Source of the DNA: an uncultured Lachnospiraceae bacterium
GTDB lineage: Bacteria > Bacillota > Clostridia > Lachnospirales > Lachnospiraceae
DNA length: 64,000 nucleotides
Reading direction: 5' to 3'
NCBI GenBank assembly: GCA_946491665.1
Contig: CAMLYL010000001.1
Coordinates: 1 to 64,000 of the forward strand
The position numbers were made by a program, and so were the translations under genes. Under the pieces are notes generated by a model. It was given only the letters and a program-made list of their open reading frames with translations. It ran no database searches and was not told where the DNA came from. Positions within the stretch are counted from its first letter, which is position 1; every line of letters starts with the position of its first letter. Positions 17,291-25,349 of this stretch are shown here, piece by piece.

Positions 17291-17318
17291 ATTATAAGGA
17301 CAAAAATATTTCTGTCAA
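17291..17318 (-). promoter_or_regulatory. Promoter of the LysR gene
   Basis: Minus strand: TTGACA (17313-17318), 16-bp spacer, TATAAT (17291-17296), about 70 nt upstream of ATG 17223. Confidence 0.65.
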
Positions 17319-17376
17319 GAACTTGCCCAAAATCACAAACCAAAAACATACTGTCAGCACGTTTTTGTCATGCCAT

Positions 17377-17386
17377 TGGTATACCA
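17377..17386. promoter_or_regulatory. Palindrome TGGTATACCA, putative GntR operator
   Basis: A perfect 10-bp dyad lies in the lysR/symporter intergenic region, about 87 nt upstream of the symporter -35 box. An identical copy is at 30433 and a variant at 12349. Confidence 0.5.
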
Positions 17387-17463
17387 TTTTCTATATTATA
17401 CAGCATATTGCACAATTTTTTCAACTCAAAATCATATTTTTTTGAAATTTCTTTGATTTTTCC

Positions 17464-17494
17464 TTGACTGTATTGCGACTATACCCCTTATGGT
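17464..17494 (+). promoter_or_regulatory. Symporter promoter with MerR-type operator
   Basis: TTGACT (17464-17469), 19-bp spacer, TATGGT (17489-17494). The spacer starts with GTATTGCGACTATAC (17470-17484), the same GTAT-N7-ATAC dyad as at athL, ubiD and ubiX. The weak -10 and long spacer suggest that transcription depends on an activator. Confidence 0.8.
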
Positions 17495-17542
17495 AAAGAT
17501 TAGGAGTAGAGGAAATATTTCATATAAGGAGGAGTTATCTAA

Positions 17543-19120
17543 ATGGCTCTATTGATTGCTGTTGTATACTTCGTCGCTCTGATTATCGTAGCGAGTATGT
17601 ATGCAAAAAAGAAAACGAAATCTGCAGAAGATTTCGCAAACGCAGGCGGCGGAATGGGCTGGATCATGGTTACCTTCACATTCGTGCTCGCGCCTCTTGG
17701 ATCCGGTCACACCATGTCCCTGTGGCAGAAAGCAGCCGGCGGCGGGTTTACAGACTGGGCAAACTTCACCGGTATCGGTGCAGGCGCCATGTGGTGGGCC
17801 ATCGGCGCAGGCGCTGTATTTCTTCCGATCGCAATGCTCTGGATCGGACCGATCTACAAAAAAATGAGAGCAACCACTGTTCCGGAAGCCATCGAAAGAG
17901 TTTACGGCAAAAAGCTTGCATGGTTCCATGCCGGCTTCCAGACCATGACATGGACCGGTATCGGATGCTCCGAAACCGTTGCCATCGGCGCCGCAATTTA
18001 TACTCTGTGCAAGGCAAGCGGTATCGACTTAAGCATCTACGCATCCATCATTATCGGTTTCGTACTGGTTGTCTGCTACGTATTCTTCGGCGGAATGCTT
18101 CAGATGGCATGGCTGAACGTAATCAACGCAATTGTTATGATCATCGCTTCCTACAGCGCGATCGCCATCATTGCAGTAAACTATCTGGCACAGTTCGGCG
18201 GCTGGAAGGGTGTTCAGGCAGTCTATGAACAGATGGGCTATTCCAACATTCTGACACAGGTCAGCACGCTGACACAGATGCCCGTATGGCTCAGCGTTAT
18301 TATCCCGGTTATCGTACTGCATACTACAGCCGGCGCCGTATCCCAGACCATGATGCAGCCCTTCTTCGCTGCAAAGGATACCAGCGCCTGCCGTAAAGGT
18401 GTATTTATCGGCTGTTCCTTCAATATTATGTCATCCCTTCCCTGGATCTTCCTGGGTATGGCGGCTATGGCAATCCCCGCAATCGCATCTACGGTAAGCC
18501 CCAACGGTCTGGAGGCTGTTCCGAATATCGCAGCCGCAGGTCTTCCTGTTCCGGCCATCGGACTTCTGATGATTGCTCTGCTGGCGGCAACTCTGTCCAC
18601 GGGCGGCGGAATTGTTCTGGCAAACGCCAACGTTATCTCTCATGACATCTTCTACAAATGTGTGAAGCCCGATATGGATGACCACGGTCGTCTTGTGGCA
18701 ACAAAAGTCTGCATTATCATCGCAGCGCTGCTGCTGCTGCCCGGCGCTTTACTGATGGCTCATGAATTTGTATTTAACCTGTTCCTATGGGTATTCTCCT
18801 TTGGTATGCCTGTGTTCATTGTCTTTATCATAGGATACAACTTCAAGGTCAGCAAATCTGCGGCCTGGATCACCATTATCGTATCCTATGTAGTTGACTG
18901 TATCTGGACCTTCCTGCCGATGGAGAAAATTCTTCATCTGCCCGCCGGAAGTATCTGGGGCATGAACCTGTACGCAACCATGGTTGTTTCTCTTGTACTT
19001 GGTATCGTTCTGCACCTTGTTCTTCCCGGAACACAGGGCTGGAAAAAAACCAAAGCAGCACAGAAACTGGCCGCTGAGCAGGACGAAATTGATCGCGCCG
19101 ACGCTCAGGCACAGGCTTAG
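17543..19120 (+). CDS. Sodium:solute symporter (SSS family)
   Basis: The 525-residue integral membrane protein has about 13 hydrophobic segments and SSS-family features such as the N-terminal AVVYFVALIIVASMYAKKKTKSAEDF and GGGMGWIMVTFTF. It should couple sodium influx to uptake of an organic solute. The MerR-type promoter shared with the gallate and pyrogallol enzymes makes gallate or a related phenolic acid the best guess for the substrate; this is inference. ATG 17543 follows AGGAGGAG. Two very small membrane proteins follow in the same transcript, as seen for some symporters with accessory peptides. Confidence 0.9.
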   Translation: MALLIAVVYFVALIIVASMYAKKKTKSAEDFANAGGGMGWIMVTFTFVLAPLGSGHTMSLWQKAAGGGFTDWANFTGIGAGAMWWAIGAGAVFLPIAMLWIGPIYKKMRATTVPEAIERVYGKKLAWFHAGFQTMTWTGIGCSETVAIGAAIYTLCKASGIDLSIYASIIIGFVLVVCYVFFGGMLQMAWLNVINAIVMIIASYSAIAIIAVNYLAQFGGWKGVQAVYEQMGYSNILTQVSTLTQMPVWLSVIIPVIVLHTTAGAVSQTMMQPFFAAKDTSACRKGVFIGCSFNIMSSLPWIFLGMAAMAIPAIASTVSPNGLEAVPNIAAAGLPVPAIGLLMIALLAATLSTGGGIVLANANVISHDIFYKCVKPDMDDHGRLVATKVCIIIAALLLLPGALLMAHEFVFNLFLWVFSFGMPVFIVFIIGYNFKVSKSAAWITIIVSYVVDCIWTFLPMEKILHLPAGSIWGMNLYATMVVSLVLGIVLHLVLPGTQGWKKTKAAQKLAAEQDEIDRADAQAQA

Positions 19121-19137
19121 AACGGAGGTAAAACAGA

Positions 19138-19242
19138 ATGTTTGTAATTCAGGATATTATTACTCAGTACATAATCGGAATCGTTCTTTGTCTCATCATT
19201 TTCGGAATCTGGAAAATCAGACATAAAGGAGAGAAATTATAA
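19138..19242 (+). CDS. Small membrane protein, 34 aa, probable symporter accessory peptide
   Basis: It is too short for the ORF track. ATG 19138 lies 9 nt after an ACGGAGG site and 17 nt after the symporter stop. Residues 9-25 are one hydrophobic helix (QYIIGIVLCLIIFGIW) followed by a basic tail (KIRHKGEKL). Length, position and topology fit the tiny accessory subunits seen next to some SSS symporters. There is no independent evidence for function. Confidence 0.65.
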   Translation: MFVIQDIITQYIIGIVLCLIIFGIWKIRHKGEKL

Positions 19243-19257
19243 AGGAGGCATTGTTTT

Positions 19258-19374
19258 ATGGCAATAACAATTGTATCGTTATATCTTCTTGCCGTAGGAA
19301 TTATCTTAACACTGATGTGCATTATCGGTGCAAAAAGATCCGGTGCTGACAAGGAAGAAACAGATGAAATGTAA
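19258..19374 (+). CDS. Small membrane protein, 38 aa, second peptide after the symporter
   Basis: ATG 19258 follows AAAGGAGG at good spacing, 15 nt after the previous stop. Residues 3-24 are hydrophobic (TIVSLYLLAVGIILTLMCIIG) and the tail is charged (KRSGADKEETDEM). It is the third gene of the symporter transcript, directly before a strong terminator. No family was recognised beyond a likely symporter accessory role. Confidence 0.6.
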   Translation: MAITIVSLYLLAVGIILTLMCIIGAKRSGADKEETDEM

Positions 19375-19383
19375 AAAGATCAG

Positions 19384-19447
19384 AGAGTGTGCGAAAAAGC
19401 GCACTCTCGAAAAGGAGCCGGGCTGCTAAAAAGCCCGGCTCCTTTTC
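19384..19447 (+). terminator. Tandem hairpin terminator of the symporter operon
   Basis: Two hairpins lie in a row: AGAGTGTGCG/GCGCACTCT (19384-19407) and AAAGGAGCCGGGCT/AGCCCGGCTCCTTT (19411-19444), the second followed by TTCT. They close the symporter transcript before the convergent MOSC gene. Confidence 0.8.
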
Positions 19448-19534
19448 TGGGTAAAAAAGTGAGAGTATGAAGTTTAACATACCCTGTCAGCAGTAATTTA
19501 ATTACATTGCCGTCAGAGCATCCGTATTCCTGTG

Positions 19535-19969
19535 TCATTCCTCCAGAGTAATTGAATCCCCCACATGAATAATCCCCCCATGAAGCACTCTGGTAAACAC
19601 ACCCTCTCTGGGCATAATACAATCCCCAACTGCCTTGTGGATTTCACAGTGACTGTGACATTTCTTTCCGATCTGAGTCAGCTCCAGCACAACTTCATCC
19701 CCAATCATAAACTTTGTTCCGAGAGGAAGCGCTTTCAGCTGATAGCCCTCTACCACAATATTCTCACCAAAAGCTCCAAAATCCACATCCGCACCCCGGG
19801 AACGAAAATTCTCTATTTCGGAATAGTCCAGAAGACTTACCTGGCGATGCCAGTCTCCCGCATGGGCATCGCCCTCAATGCCCCAGTTTTCTTTCAGTGT
19901 CACCGCCGGAACCTCATGCTTCTGGATCCCCCTGATCTTGCTGATACATATTCCCTTTACCTGTCCCAT
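19535..19969 (-). CDS. MOSC-domain protein
   Basis: The 144-residue protein is a single MOSC domain (GIEGDAHAGDWHRQVSLL, FGENIVVEG, LGTKFMIGDEVVLELTQIGKKC). Stand-alone MOSC proteins are tied to molybdenum cofactor sulfuration or transfer (family knowledge); the conserved Cys in the GKKCHSHC segment is the usual candidate sulfur carrier. ATG 19969 follows AAGGAG. It is the third gene of a leftward moeA-moaA-MOSC operon. Sulfurated Mo is needed by the xanthine-dehydrogenase-type enzyme at 41-45 kb, a possible client. Confidence 0.88.
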   Translation of the reverse strand: MGQVKGICISKIRGIQKHEVPAVTLKENWGIEGDAHAGDWHRQVSLLDYSEIENFRSRGADVDFGAFGENIVVEGYQLKALPLGTKFMIGDEVVLELTQIGKKCHSHCEIHKAVGDCIMPREGVFTRVLHGGIIHVGDSITLEE

Positions 19970-20008
19970 ATTCCGTCACTCCTTCTTTCTGTGATACATC
20001 ATCTCCGG

Positions 20009-20992
20009 TCATCCGCCAATGGAAACCATCCTGTGTTCTTCGGAAACATTTTTCAGTGTATCAAAACAATGTGCCGCCGGTTTTGCGAAGATTGCCCTTT
20101 CCATCATTTCCCGGATCTCCTGATCTGTTCCGCCGCTTCGGAGAGCCTGCTGCAAATCATAGGTTTCCGCATAACACAGACAGGGCTTTATCTTTCCTGT
20201 TGCGCTGAGGCGGATTCGATTGCAGTTATGGCAGAACTTCCCGTGCATGGCAAGAATCAGACCCACGCTTCCGGCAAATCCCGGAATCTGATAATATACC
20301 GCGGGACCGCTGCCGTGAACTGCAGGATCATTCTGCAGTCCGGGAAACATTCTCTGCAGCGAAGAAAGAACCTCTTCACCGGTCACATGGTAATACTGTT
20401 TGCCCTCGCCGATAGGCATCAGTTCAATAAACCGCAGATCTACCGGGAGCTTCTCCGCCAGGGAAAGCATCTCCCGCCAGTCCACCACGCAGTCTTCAAA
20501 AAAATCACGGGGCAGCAAAACCGTATTCACTTTTACCTTCAGTCCCGCATCCAGAGCCGCCCGGATATTGTCCATTACTTTCGGAAGCGCATCGAATCTG
20601 GTAATTTTCTGAAAGAGTTCCCTGTTCAGAGTATCCAGACTGATATTCACTCCGTCAAGTCCGCTGTCTGTCAGCTCCGGCAGATATTTGTCCAGCAAAA
20701 TACCGTTGGTCGTCATTGTGACGCTCTCAATCCCCGGAATACGGCGGATCATAGCCACCAGCTTCGGGATATCTGCCCTGACCAGCGGTTCCCCTCCGGT
20801 CAGACGTATCTTTCTGATTCCCAGATCCACTCCAATCCGACAGACTCTGGCAATCTCCTCATAAGTCAGAAGCTCCGGCATGGGAATTGTCTGAATCCCC
20901 TCCTCCGGCATACAGTATCTGCAGCGAAGATTGCAGCGGTCTGTAACCGATATTCTCATGTAGTCTATTTCACGATCAAAACTGTCTCTCAT
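20009..20992 (-). CDS. moaA: GTP 3',8-cyclase MoaA
   Basis: The 327-residue radical SAM enzyme has the N-terminal cluster CNLRCRYC, the GGEPL motif, a C-terminal Cys set (HNCNRIRLSATGKIKPC) and the functionally important GG terminus. It makes 3',8-cyclo-7,8-dihydro-GTP, the first step of molybdopterin synthesis. The track start (21010) is a TTG; ATG 20992 behind GGGAAAAGAG fits better. The moeA stop is 27 nt upstream. The partner moaC is not in the window. Confidence 0.94.
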   Translation of the reverse strand: MRDSFDREIDYMRISVTDRCNLRCRYCMPEEGIQTIPMPELLTYEEIARVCRIGVDLGIRKIRLTGGEPLVRADIPKLVAMIRRIPGIESVTMTTNGILLDKYLPELTDSGLDGVNISLDTLNRELFQKITRFDALPKVMDNIRAALDAGLKVKVNTVLLPRDFFEDCVVDWREMLSLAEKLPVDLRFIELMPIGEGKQYYHVTGEEVLSSLQRMFPGLQNDPAVHGSGPAVYYQIPGFAGSVGLILAMHGKFCHNCNRIRLSATGKIKPCLCYAETYDLQQALRSGGTDQEIREMMERAIFAKPAAHCFDTLKNVSEEHRMVSIGG

Positions 20993-21019
20993 ATATATCT
21001 CTTTTCCCAATGTATTTTT

Positions 21020-22219
21020 TCAGAGACGGTACACCTGAACCGTCTCGCCGGCCATAGCTCCGGCCATATCCGGTCTGATCTCAACCAGACAGTTGCATTC
21101 CACCATGGAAGCAATTGCTCCCGATGACTGCATCTTTCCGTTTATATAAACCTTTCCGTTTTCCAGGCAGCCTCTCAAAAACCTCCTGGCTCCCGCCGGT
21201 TTCCTGAAGTCATTCTGCAGAACCGCATTTTCCATGGGAAGCAGCCAGTCCTTCTGTCCCGTCAGTGCAGCAAGTACAGGACGCGCCAGAAGTTCAAAGT
21301 TCGCAATGGCGCCAAAAGGATTTCCCGACAAACATAAAACCAGCGTTCCTTCACAGACGAAGGCCAGGGTAGGAGATCCCGGCTTGATCCGTACTTTCCA
21401 GAACAACTGTTCCGCATCCAGAAGCTTCACTACATCATGCAGAATATCCTTTTCTCCCACAGAAACTCCTCCTGTGGTAATCACAAAATCCGCCTGCTGC
21501 GCGGCCTTCCGAATTTCATCTGCCACTTTACGGGCCTCGTCAGCTGCATGCATGGAAATTACGGGAGGATTTCCCGCCTCCGTCAGCCGGGCACAGATAT
21601 AGGCGCGGTTAGAATCATAGATCTTTCCCGGGCTCCAGGGCTGTCCGGGCACAAGCACCTCATCACCGGTGGAAATTACAGCAACCGAGGGCTTTCTGTA
21701 CACAACGGCCTCTGTCTTTCCCAGAGAAGACAACACCGTAATCTTTCCGGCATCCAGCCGGCTGTCCTTCGGCAGCAGAACTGTTCCCGCCTTATAATCC
21801 TCTCCCTGAAAACAGTAATTCTGATAGGGCTCTGAGGAAACATATATCTGTACTGTGTCATTCTCTGCAAAGGTGTCTTCCTGCCGGATAATCGCATCTG
21901 CTCCCTCTGGAATCGGAGCGCCCGTCATCAGCCTTACCGCCTGTCCTTCACCCACAATGCCATCGAACACATAACCTGCATAAATCCTTCCAATCACATG
22001 CAGAACCGCAGGATTTTCCTTCGACGCACCGGCCACATCCGCCGCGCGCACCGCATAACCGTCCAACGGGGATCGGGGGAACGGCGGCTGATCCCTCTCT
22101 GCTGTCACATCCTCCGCCAGTACTCTGCCAAGGGCGTCTGCCAGCGGAACCCGTTCCGTCTGTTCAATCTTCCGGACCTGTTCTGTCAGCATCGCCTGTG
22201 CTTCTTCAATCTGTAACAT
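21020..22219 (-). CDS. moeA: Molybdopterin molybdenumtransferase MoeA
   Basis: The 399-residue protein has full MoeA architecture: PFPRSPLDGYAVRAADVAG in domain I, the MoCF-binding core with TTGGVSVGEKD and LSGNPFGA, and domain IV at the C-terminus. It inserts molybdate into adenylylated molybdopterin. ATG 22219 follows AAAGGGGAG, so the track start is too long by seven residues. First gene of the moeA-moaA-MOSC operon, divergent from mogA. Confidence 0.94.
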   Translation of the reverse strand: MLQIEEAQAMLTEQVRKIEQTERVPLADALGRVLAEDVTAERDQPPFPRSPLDGYAVRAADVAGASKENPAVLHVIGRIYAGYVFDGIVGEGQAVRLMTGAPIPEGADAIIRQEDTFAENDTVQIYVSSEPYQNYCFQGEDYKAGTVLLPKDSRLDAGKITVLSSLGKTEAVVYRKPSVAVISTGDEVLVPGQPWSPGKIYDSNRAYICARLTEAGNPPVISMHAADEARKVADEIRKAAQQADFVITTGGVSVGEKDILHDVVKLLDAEQLFWKVRIKPGSPTLAFVCEGTLVLCLSGNPFGAIANFELLARPVLAALTGQKDWLLPMENAVLQNDFRKPAGARRFLRGCLENGKVYINGKMQSSGAIASMVECNCLVEIRPDMAGAMAGETVQVYRL

Positions 22220-22490
22220 GATAACTCCCCTTTCTGTCATTAAAACTTATTATACTTGTCACGCTCTGTTTTTTCCATCCATCTTTTCCTTCATATTATT
22301 CCGTTTGCGCATAAGCACAGGAATCATTCATCTGCCGGATACAGTTATGCCAATATAAGATAATGATTTTTCATTTTATGATAACATTTCTTTTCACATT
22401 CTGCTATACTGGGATACAGCGGTTCACAAAAAACAGCTTTCGTTTTTATGACCCTGATACTCACATTTTATATACAAGGAGTTTTTCACT

Positions 22491-22985
22491 ATGAAGGTAG
22501 GCATTATTACATCAAGCGACAAAGGATACGCGGGAGAACGCGAAGATCTCAGCGGGCCGAAGATTGCTTCCATCATGAAGGAGCATGGATATGAGATCGC
22601 AAAATATATTATTCTGCCCGATGAAAAGCAGATGCTGGCCGATGAAATGATCCGCATGTGCGACAGCGGCATCAATCTGATTCTCACCACCGGCGGAACC
22701 GGTTTCGCCAAAAGAGATGTAACGCCGGAAGCAACAAAGATGGTAATCGAAAAGGAGGTCAACGGCATCCCCATGGCGATCCTCTATTACTCCCTGTCCA
22801 TCACGGAAAGAGCCATGCTCTCCCGGGCAGCGGCAGGCATCCGCGGCGAGACGCTGATCATCAATCTGCCCGGAAGCCCCAAGGCAGTGGAGGAAGCGCT
22901 TCTGTATATCCTCCCTTCCTTAAAGCACGGCCTGGAAATCCTGCTTGGACTGGACAGTGAGTGCGCCAGACCGTCTCACTCATAA
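22491..22985 (+). CDS. mog: Molybdopterin adenylyltransferase MogA/MoaB-type
   Basis: The 164-residue single-domain protein has the TTGGTGFAKRDVTPEA signature and the closing NLPGSPKAVEEAL motif of MogA/MoaB. It should adenylylate molybdopterin before MoeA inserts molybdate. ATG 22491 follows AAGGAG. The next gene starts 49 nt downstream on the same strand and is also a molybdopterin-binding protein. Confidence 0.92.
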   Translation: MKVGIITSSDKGYAGEREDLSGPKIASIMKEHGYEIAKYIILPDEKQMLADEMIRMCDSGINLILTTGGTGFAKRDVTPEATKMVIEKEVNGIPMAILYYSLSITERAMLSRAAAGIRGETLIINLPGSPKAVEEALLYILPSLKHGLEILLGLDSECARPSHS

Positions 22986-23034
22986 TCAGAGTCTGCTTCT
23001 GAACAAATACACATCCAAAGGAGATTTTATACAC

Positions 23035-24066
23035 ATGAAACTGATTGCTACAGAAGATGCCGTAGGGCATGTACTTTGCCATGATATTACCCAGATCATC
23101 CGGGGCGTCACCAAGGATGCCGTTTTCCGCAAAGGTCATGTTGTCCGCGAGGAAGACATTCCGGTTCTGCTCTCCGTAGGAAAGGAGCACCTCTATGTCT
23201 GGGAGAAGGATGAAAATATGCTCCACGAAAACGACGCCGCTGCCATCCTGTACGAGATCTGCGCAGGAAACAATATGCACGGCTCCGATGTGAAGGAAGG
23301 AAAGATCGAACTGATCGCAGACATCGACGGTCTTCTGAAAATTGACCGGGTTCATCTGACCGCAGTCAACAGCCTGGGCGAGATGATGATCGCCTCCGTT
23401 CACGGAAACTTTCCCGTGAAAAAAGGAGCCAAGCTGGCCGGCACCCGTATCATTCCTCTGGTCATTGAAAAGGAGAAAATGGAAGCAGCCAGAACGGCCG
23501 GCGGAAATACGCCTCTTTTTAATATCCTTCCCTTCCGTCAGAAAAAGGTCGGTATTGTCACCACCGGAAGCGAGGTATTCAAGGGACGGATCAAGGATAC
23601 CTTCGGCCCTGTCATCAAAGACAAGCTGGCTGAATATCCCACTGAGATCCTTGGACAGACTTATGTAGATGACAGGAAAGAGCACATTACAGCAGCTATA
23701 CTGGAATTCATCGAAAATGGAGCCGAGCTTGTGATCTGCACCGGCGGCATGAGTGTAGACCCGGACGACTGCACACCCGGGGCAATCGCAGCCACCGGCG
23801 CCAGAGTTGTCACCTACGGCGCGCCTGTTCTTCCGGGCGCTATGATGCTGGTTTCCTACTATGAGACAGAAGACGGCAGATGCGTTCCCATCCTCGGCCT
23901 TCCCGGCTGCGTGATGTACGCAAAGCGCACGATCTTTGATCTTGTTCTCCCACGTGTCATGGCGGATGACGAGATTACCAGAGAAGATATCGCCATGCTG
24001 GGTGAGGGCGGCCTGTGCCTGAACTGCAAAGTCTGTACCTTCCCCAACTGCGGCTTCGGAAAATAA
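23035..24066 (+). CDS. MoeA-like molybdopterin-binding protein with C-terminal four-Cys motif
   Basis: The 343-residue protein starts at ATG 23035 behind AAAGGAG; the track start at 22945 lies inside mogA. The N-terminus (EDAVGHVLCHDITQI) and the MoCF-binding core (VTTGSEVFKGRIKD, CTGGMSVDPDDCTPG, ILGLPGCVMYAKRT) are MoeA-like. Domain I with the PLDGYA motif is replaced. It ends in CLNCKVCTFPNCGFGK, four Cys that could bind zinc or an Fe-S cluster. Such proteins accompany Moco genes in clostridia, but their exact step is unknown to me. Candidate roles are Mo versus W selection or cofactor delivery. Confidence 0.82.
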   Translation: MKLIATEDAVGHVLCHDITQIIRGVTKDAVFRKGHVVREEDIPVLLSVGKEHLYVWEKDENMLHENDAAAILYEICAGNNMHGSDVKEGKIELIADIDGLLKIDRVHLTAVNSLGEMMIASVHGNFPVKKGAKLAGTRIIPLVIEKEKMEAARTAGGNTPLFNILPFRQKKVGIVTTGSEVFKGRIKDTFGPVIKDKLAEYPTEILGQTYVDDRKEHITAAILEFIENGAELVICTGGMSVDPDDCTPGAIAATGARVVTYGAPVLPGAMMLVSYYETEDGRCVPILGLPGCVMYAKRTIFDLVLPRVMADDEITREDIAMLGEGGLCLNCKVCTFPNCGFGK

Positions 24067-24088
24067 TACATTCAGAAAGGAACACATT

Positions 24089-24436
24089 ATGTCAGAGTTA
24101 AAACCTGTAAAAATCCACTGGGAGGAAATCGAAAAATACAGCGTGTTTAAAATCAACCGCTTTGAGGTAAAACATAACGACGATGTGATCGGATACTACC
24201 GGATCTGGCACGATCCTGAGACAGAAAACATCGCCTTCTACGGAGAACATGAAAAGCACGGTGTTCTTCCCCCCGGAACCTATCGGGCGATTCCCACCAA
24301 CCACAAGCTGATCCGCTATATCGAAGAGGATCTGAATAAAATGGGATACACCATCCCGGACGGTCACACCCGCATTACAGACGGAATGCTCATCGGAACC
24401 GTACGTTTCCCTGCAGACTGGGATATCTTATACTGA
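24089..24436 (+). CDS. Unknown 115-aa protein in Moco operon
   Basis: I do not recognise this soluble protein. ATG 24089 follows AAAGGA, 22 nt after the MoeA-like stop, so it is the third gene of the mogA operon. It has no Cys, is rich in His, Tyr and Ile, and contains GEHEKHGVLPPGTYRAIPTN. Position suggests a role in molybdenum cofactor metabolism or enzyme maturation; this is inference. Confidence 0.7.
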   Translation: MSELKPVKIHWEEIEKYSVFKINRFEVKHNDDVIGYYRIWHDPETENIAFYGEHEKHGVLPPGTYRAIPTNHKLIRYIEEDLNKMGYTIPDGHTRITDGMLIGTVRFPADWDILY

Positions 24437-24487
24437 AACACATTCCCCGCAAAGCGCATGATTCGCTCTGCGGGGATGTGTTTTTTT
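24437..24487 (+). terminator. Terminator of the mogA operon
   Basis: ACACATTCCCCGCAAAGCG pairs with CGCTCTGCGGGGATGTGT (two mismatches) and is followed by T7. Confidence 0.88.
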
Positions 24488-24499
24488 ATACAGCAAAAT

Positions 24500-24532
24500 C
24501 CTCAAAGCAATTTTCAGGAAATCACTTTGAGG
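24500..24532 (-). terminator. Terminator of the dehydroxylase-like operon
   Basis: On the minus strand CCTCAAAG/CTTTGAGG is followed by ATTTTG, just after the stop of the AsrB-like gene. Confidence 0.6.
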
Positions 24533-24548
24533 ATTTTCATCTTAATTA

Positions 24549-25340
24549 TCAGTCAAACATATCCTTCGCCTGAGAGTAGTTAAATACCGGTCCCTCCAGG
24601 CACACATATGTATCATTGATTCTGCAGTGGCCGCACTTTCCGACGCCGCAGCACATTTTCCGCTCAAAGGATACCCAGATCTTATCCTCTGTGGCTCCGT
24701 TTTTCAGACATTCCATCGCCGCAAAATGCATCATTACCGGCGGCCCCACGATAACAATATTATAATCGTCAAAATCCCGGATGGGCACTTTTCCGATATG
24801 AGCGGTAACCATTCCGGTCTCAAAACCTTCCCGCTCCTCATTGTCCAGCGTCGTAATTACATGAAACCGCTGAGCAAACTTCTTCGCCTCATCGCGGAAC
24901 AGCACCGCGTCGTAATTCTTAAAACCGGAAATGAGATACAGGGATCTGCATACCTCCGGATGATCATAGAAATGATTGATCATCGTCATAACCGGCGCCA
25001 TACCGGTACCGCCGCAGATAATCAGAAGATCCTTGTTCTCAAACTGCTTCACCGGGAATGAATTGCCGTAGGGTCCCCGCAGGAATATAGAGTTTCCCGG
25101 CTCCAGATCGAAAATCGCCTGGGTCAGCAGTCCCACATTCCGGATCGTGAATTCCACATATCCGGGCCCTTTTCCACTGGCAGAAATCGGCGCTTCACCG
25201 ACTTTGGGCAGAGACAGCATGAAAAACTGTCCATATGCCGGATCATTTTCACAGGCCACGCGGAAGGTACATTCGGTGGCTGTATGCTTTAACATACTTA
25301 AAATCCTGTGTGGTTTGGGAACTAATACATTATTTTCCAT
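24549..25340 (-). CDS. AsrB-like FAD/NAD(P)-binding electron-transfer subunit
   Basis: The 263-residue protein has a ferredoxin-reductase fold: FAD domain with RGPYGNSFPV, NAD domain with ICGGTGMAPVMTM and IVGPPVMM, and a C-terminal [2Fe-2S]-type Cys cluster (CCGVGKCGHCRIN then C). It resembles anaerobic sulfite reductase subunit B and the gamma subunit of cytoplasmic hydrogenases. It should take electrons from NAD(P)H and pass them to the AsrA-like protein encoded 9 nt upstream. No sulfite reductase catalytic subunit (AsrC) is present, so the acceptor is most likely the molybdoenzyme of the same operon. ATG 25340 follows GGAGGAAG. Confidence 0.88.
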   Translation of the reverse strand: MENNVLVPKPHRILSMLKHTATECTFRVACENDPAYGQFFMLSLPKVGEAPISASGKGPGYVEFTIRNVGLLTQAIFDLEPGNSIFLRGPYGNSFPVKQFENKDLLIICGGTGMAPVMTMINHFYDHPEVCRSLYLISGFKNYDAVLFRDEAKKFAQRFHVITTLDNEEREGFETGMVTAHIGKVPIRDFDDYNIVIVGPPVMMHFAAMECLKNGATEDKIWVSFERKMCCGVGKCGHCRINDTYVCLEGPVFNYSQAKDMFD

Positions 25341-25349
25341 AGCTTCCTC

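Noticed and set aside
19565-21127. 520-aa plus-strand ORF
   Set aside because: Antisense to MOSC and moaA, with composition of a shadow frame rich in His, Ser and Arg.
22861-24156. 431-aa minus-strand ORF
   Set aside because: It is antisense to the mogA end and the whole MoeA-like gene; no ribosome site or recognisable domain, while the plus strand encodes clear Moco proteins.
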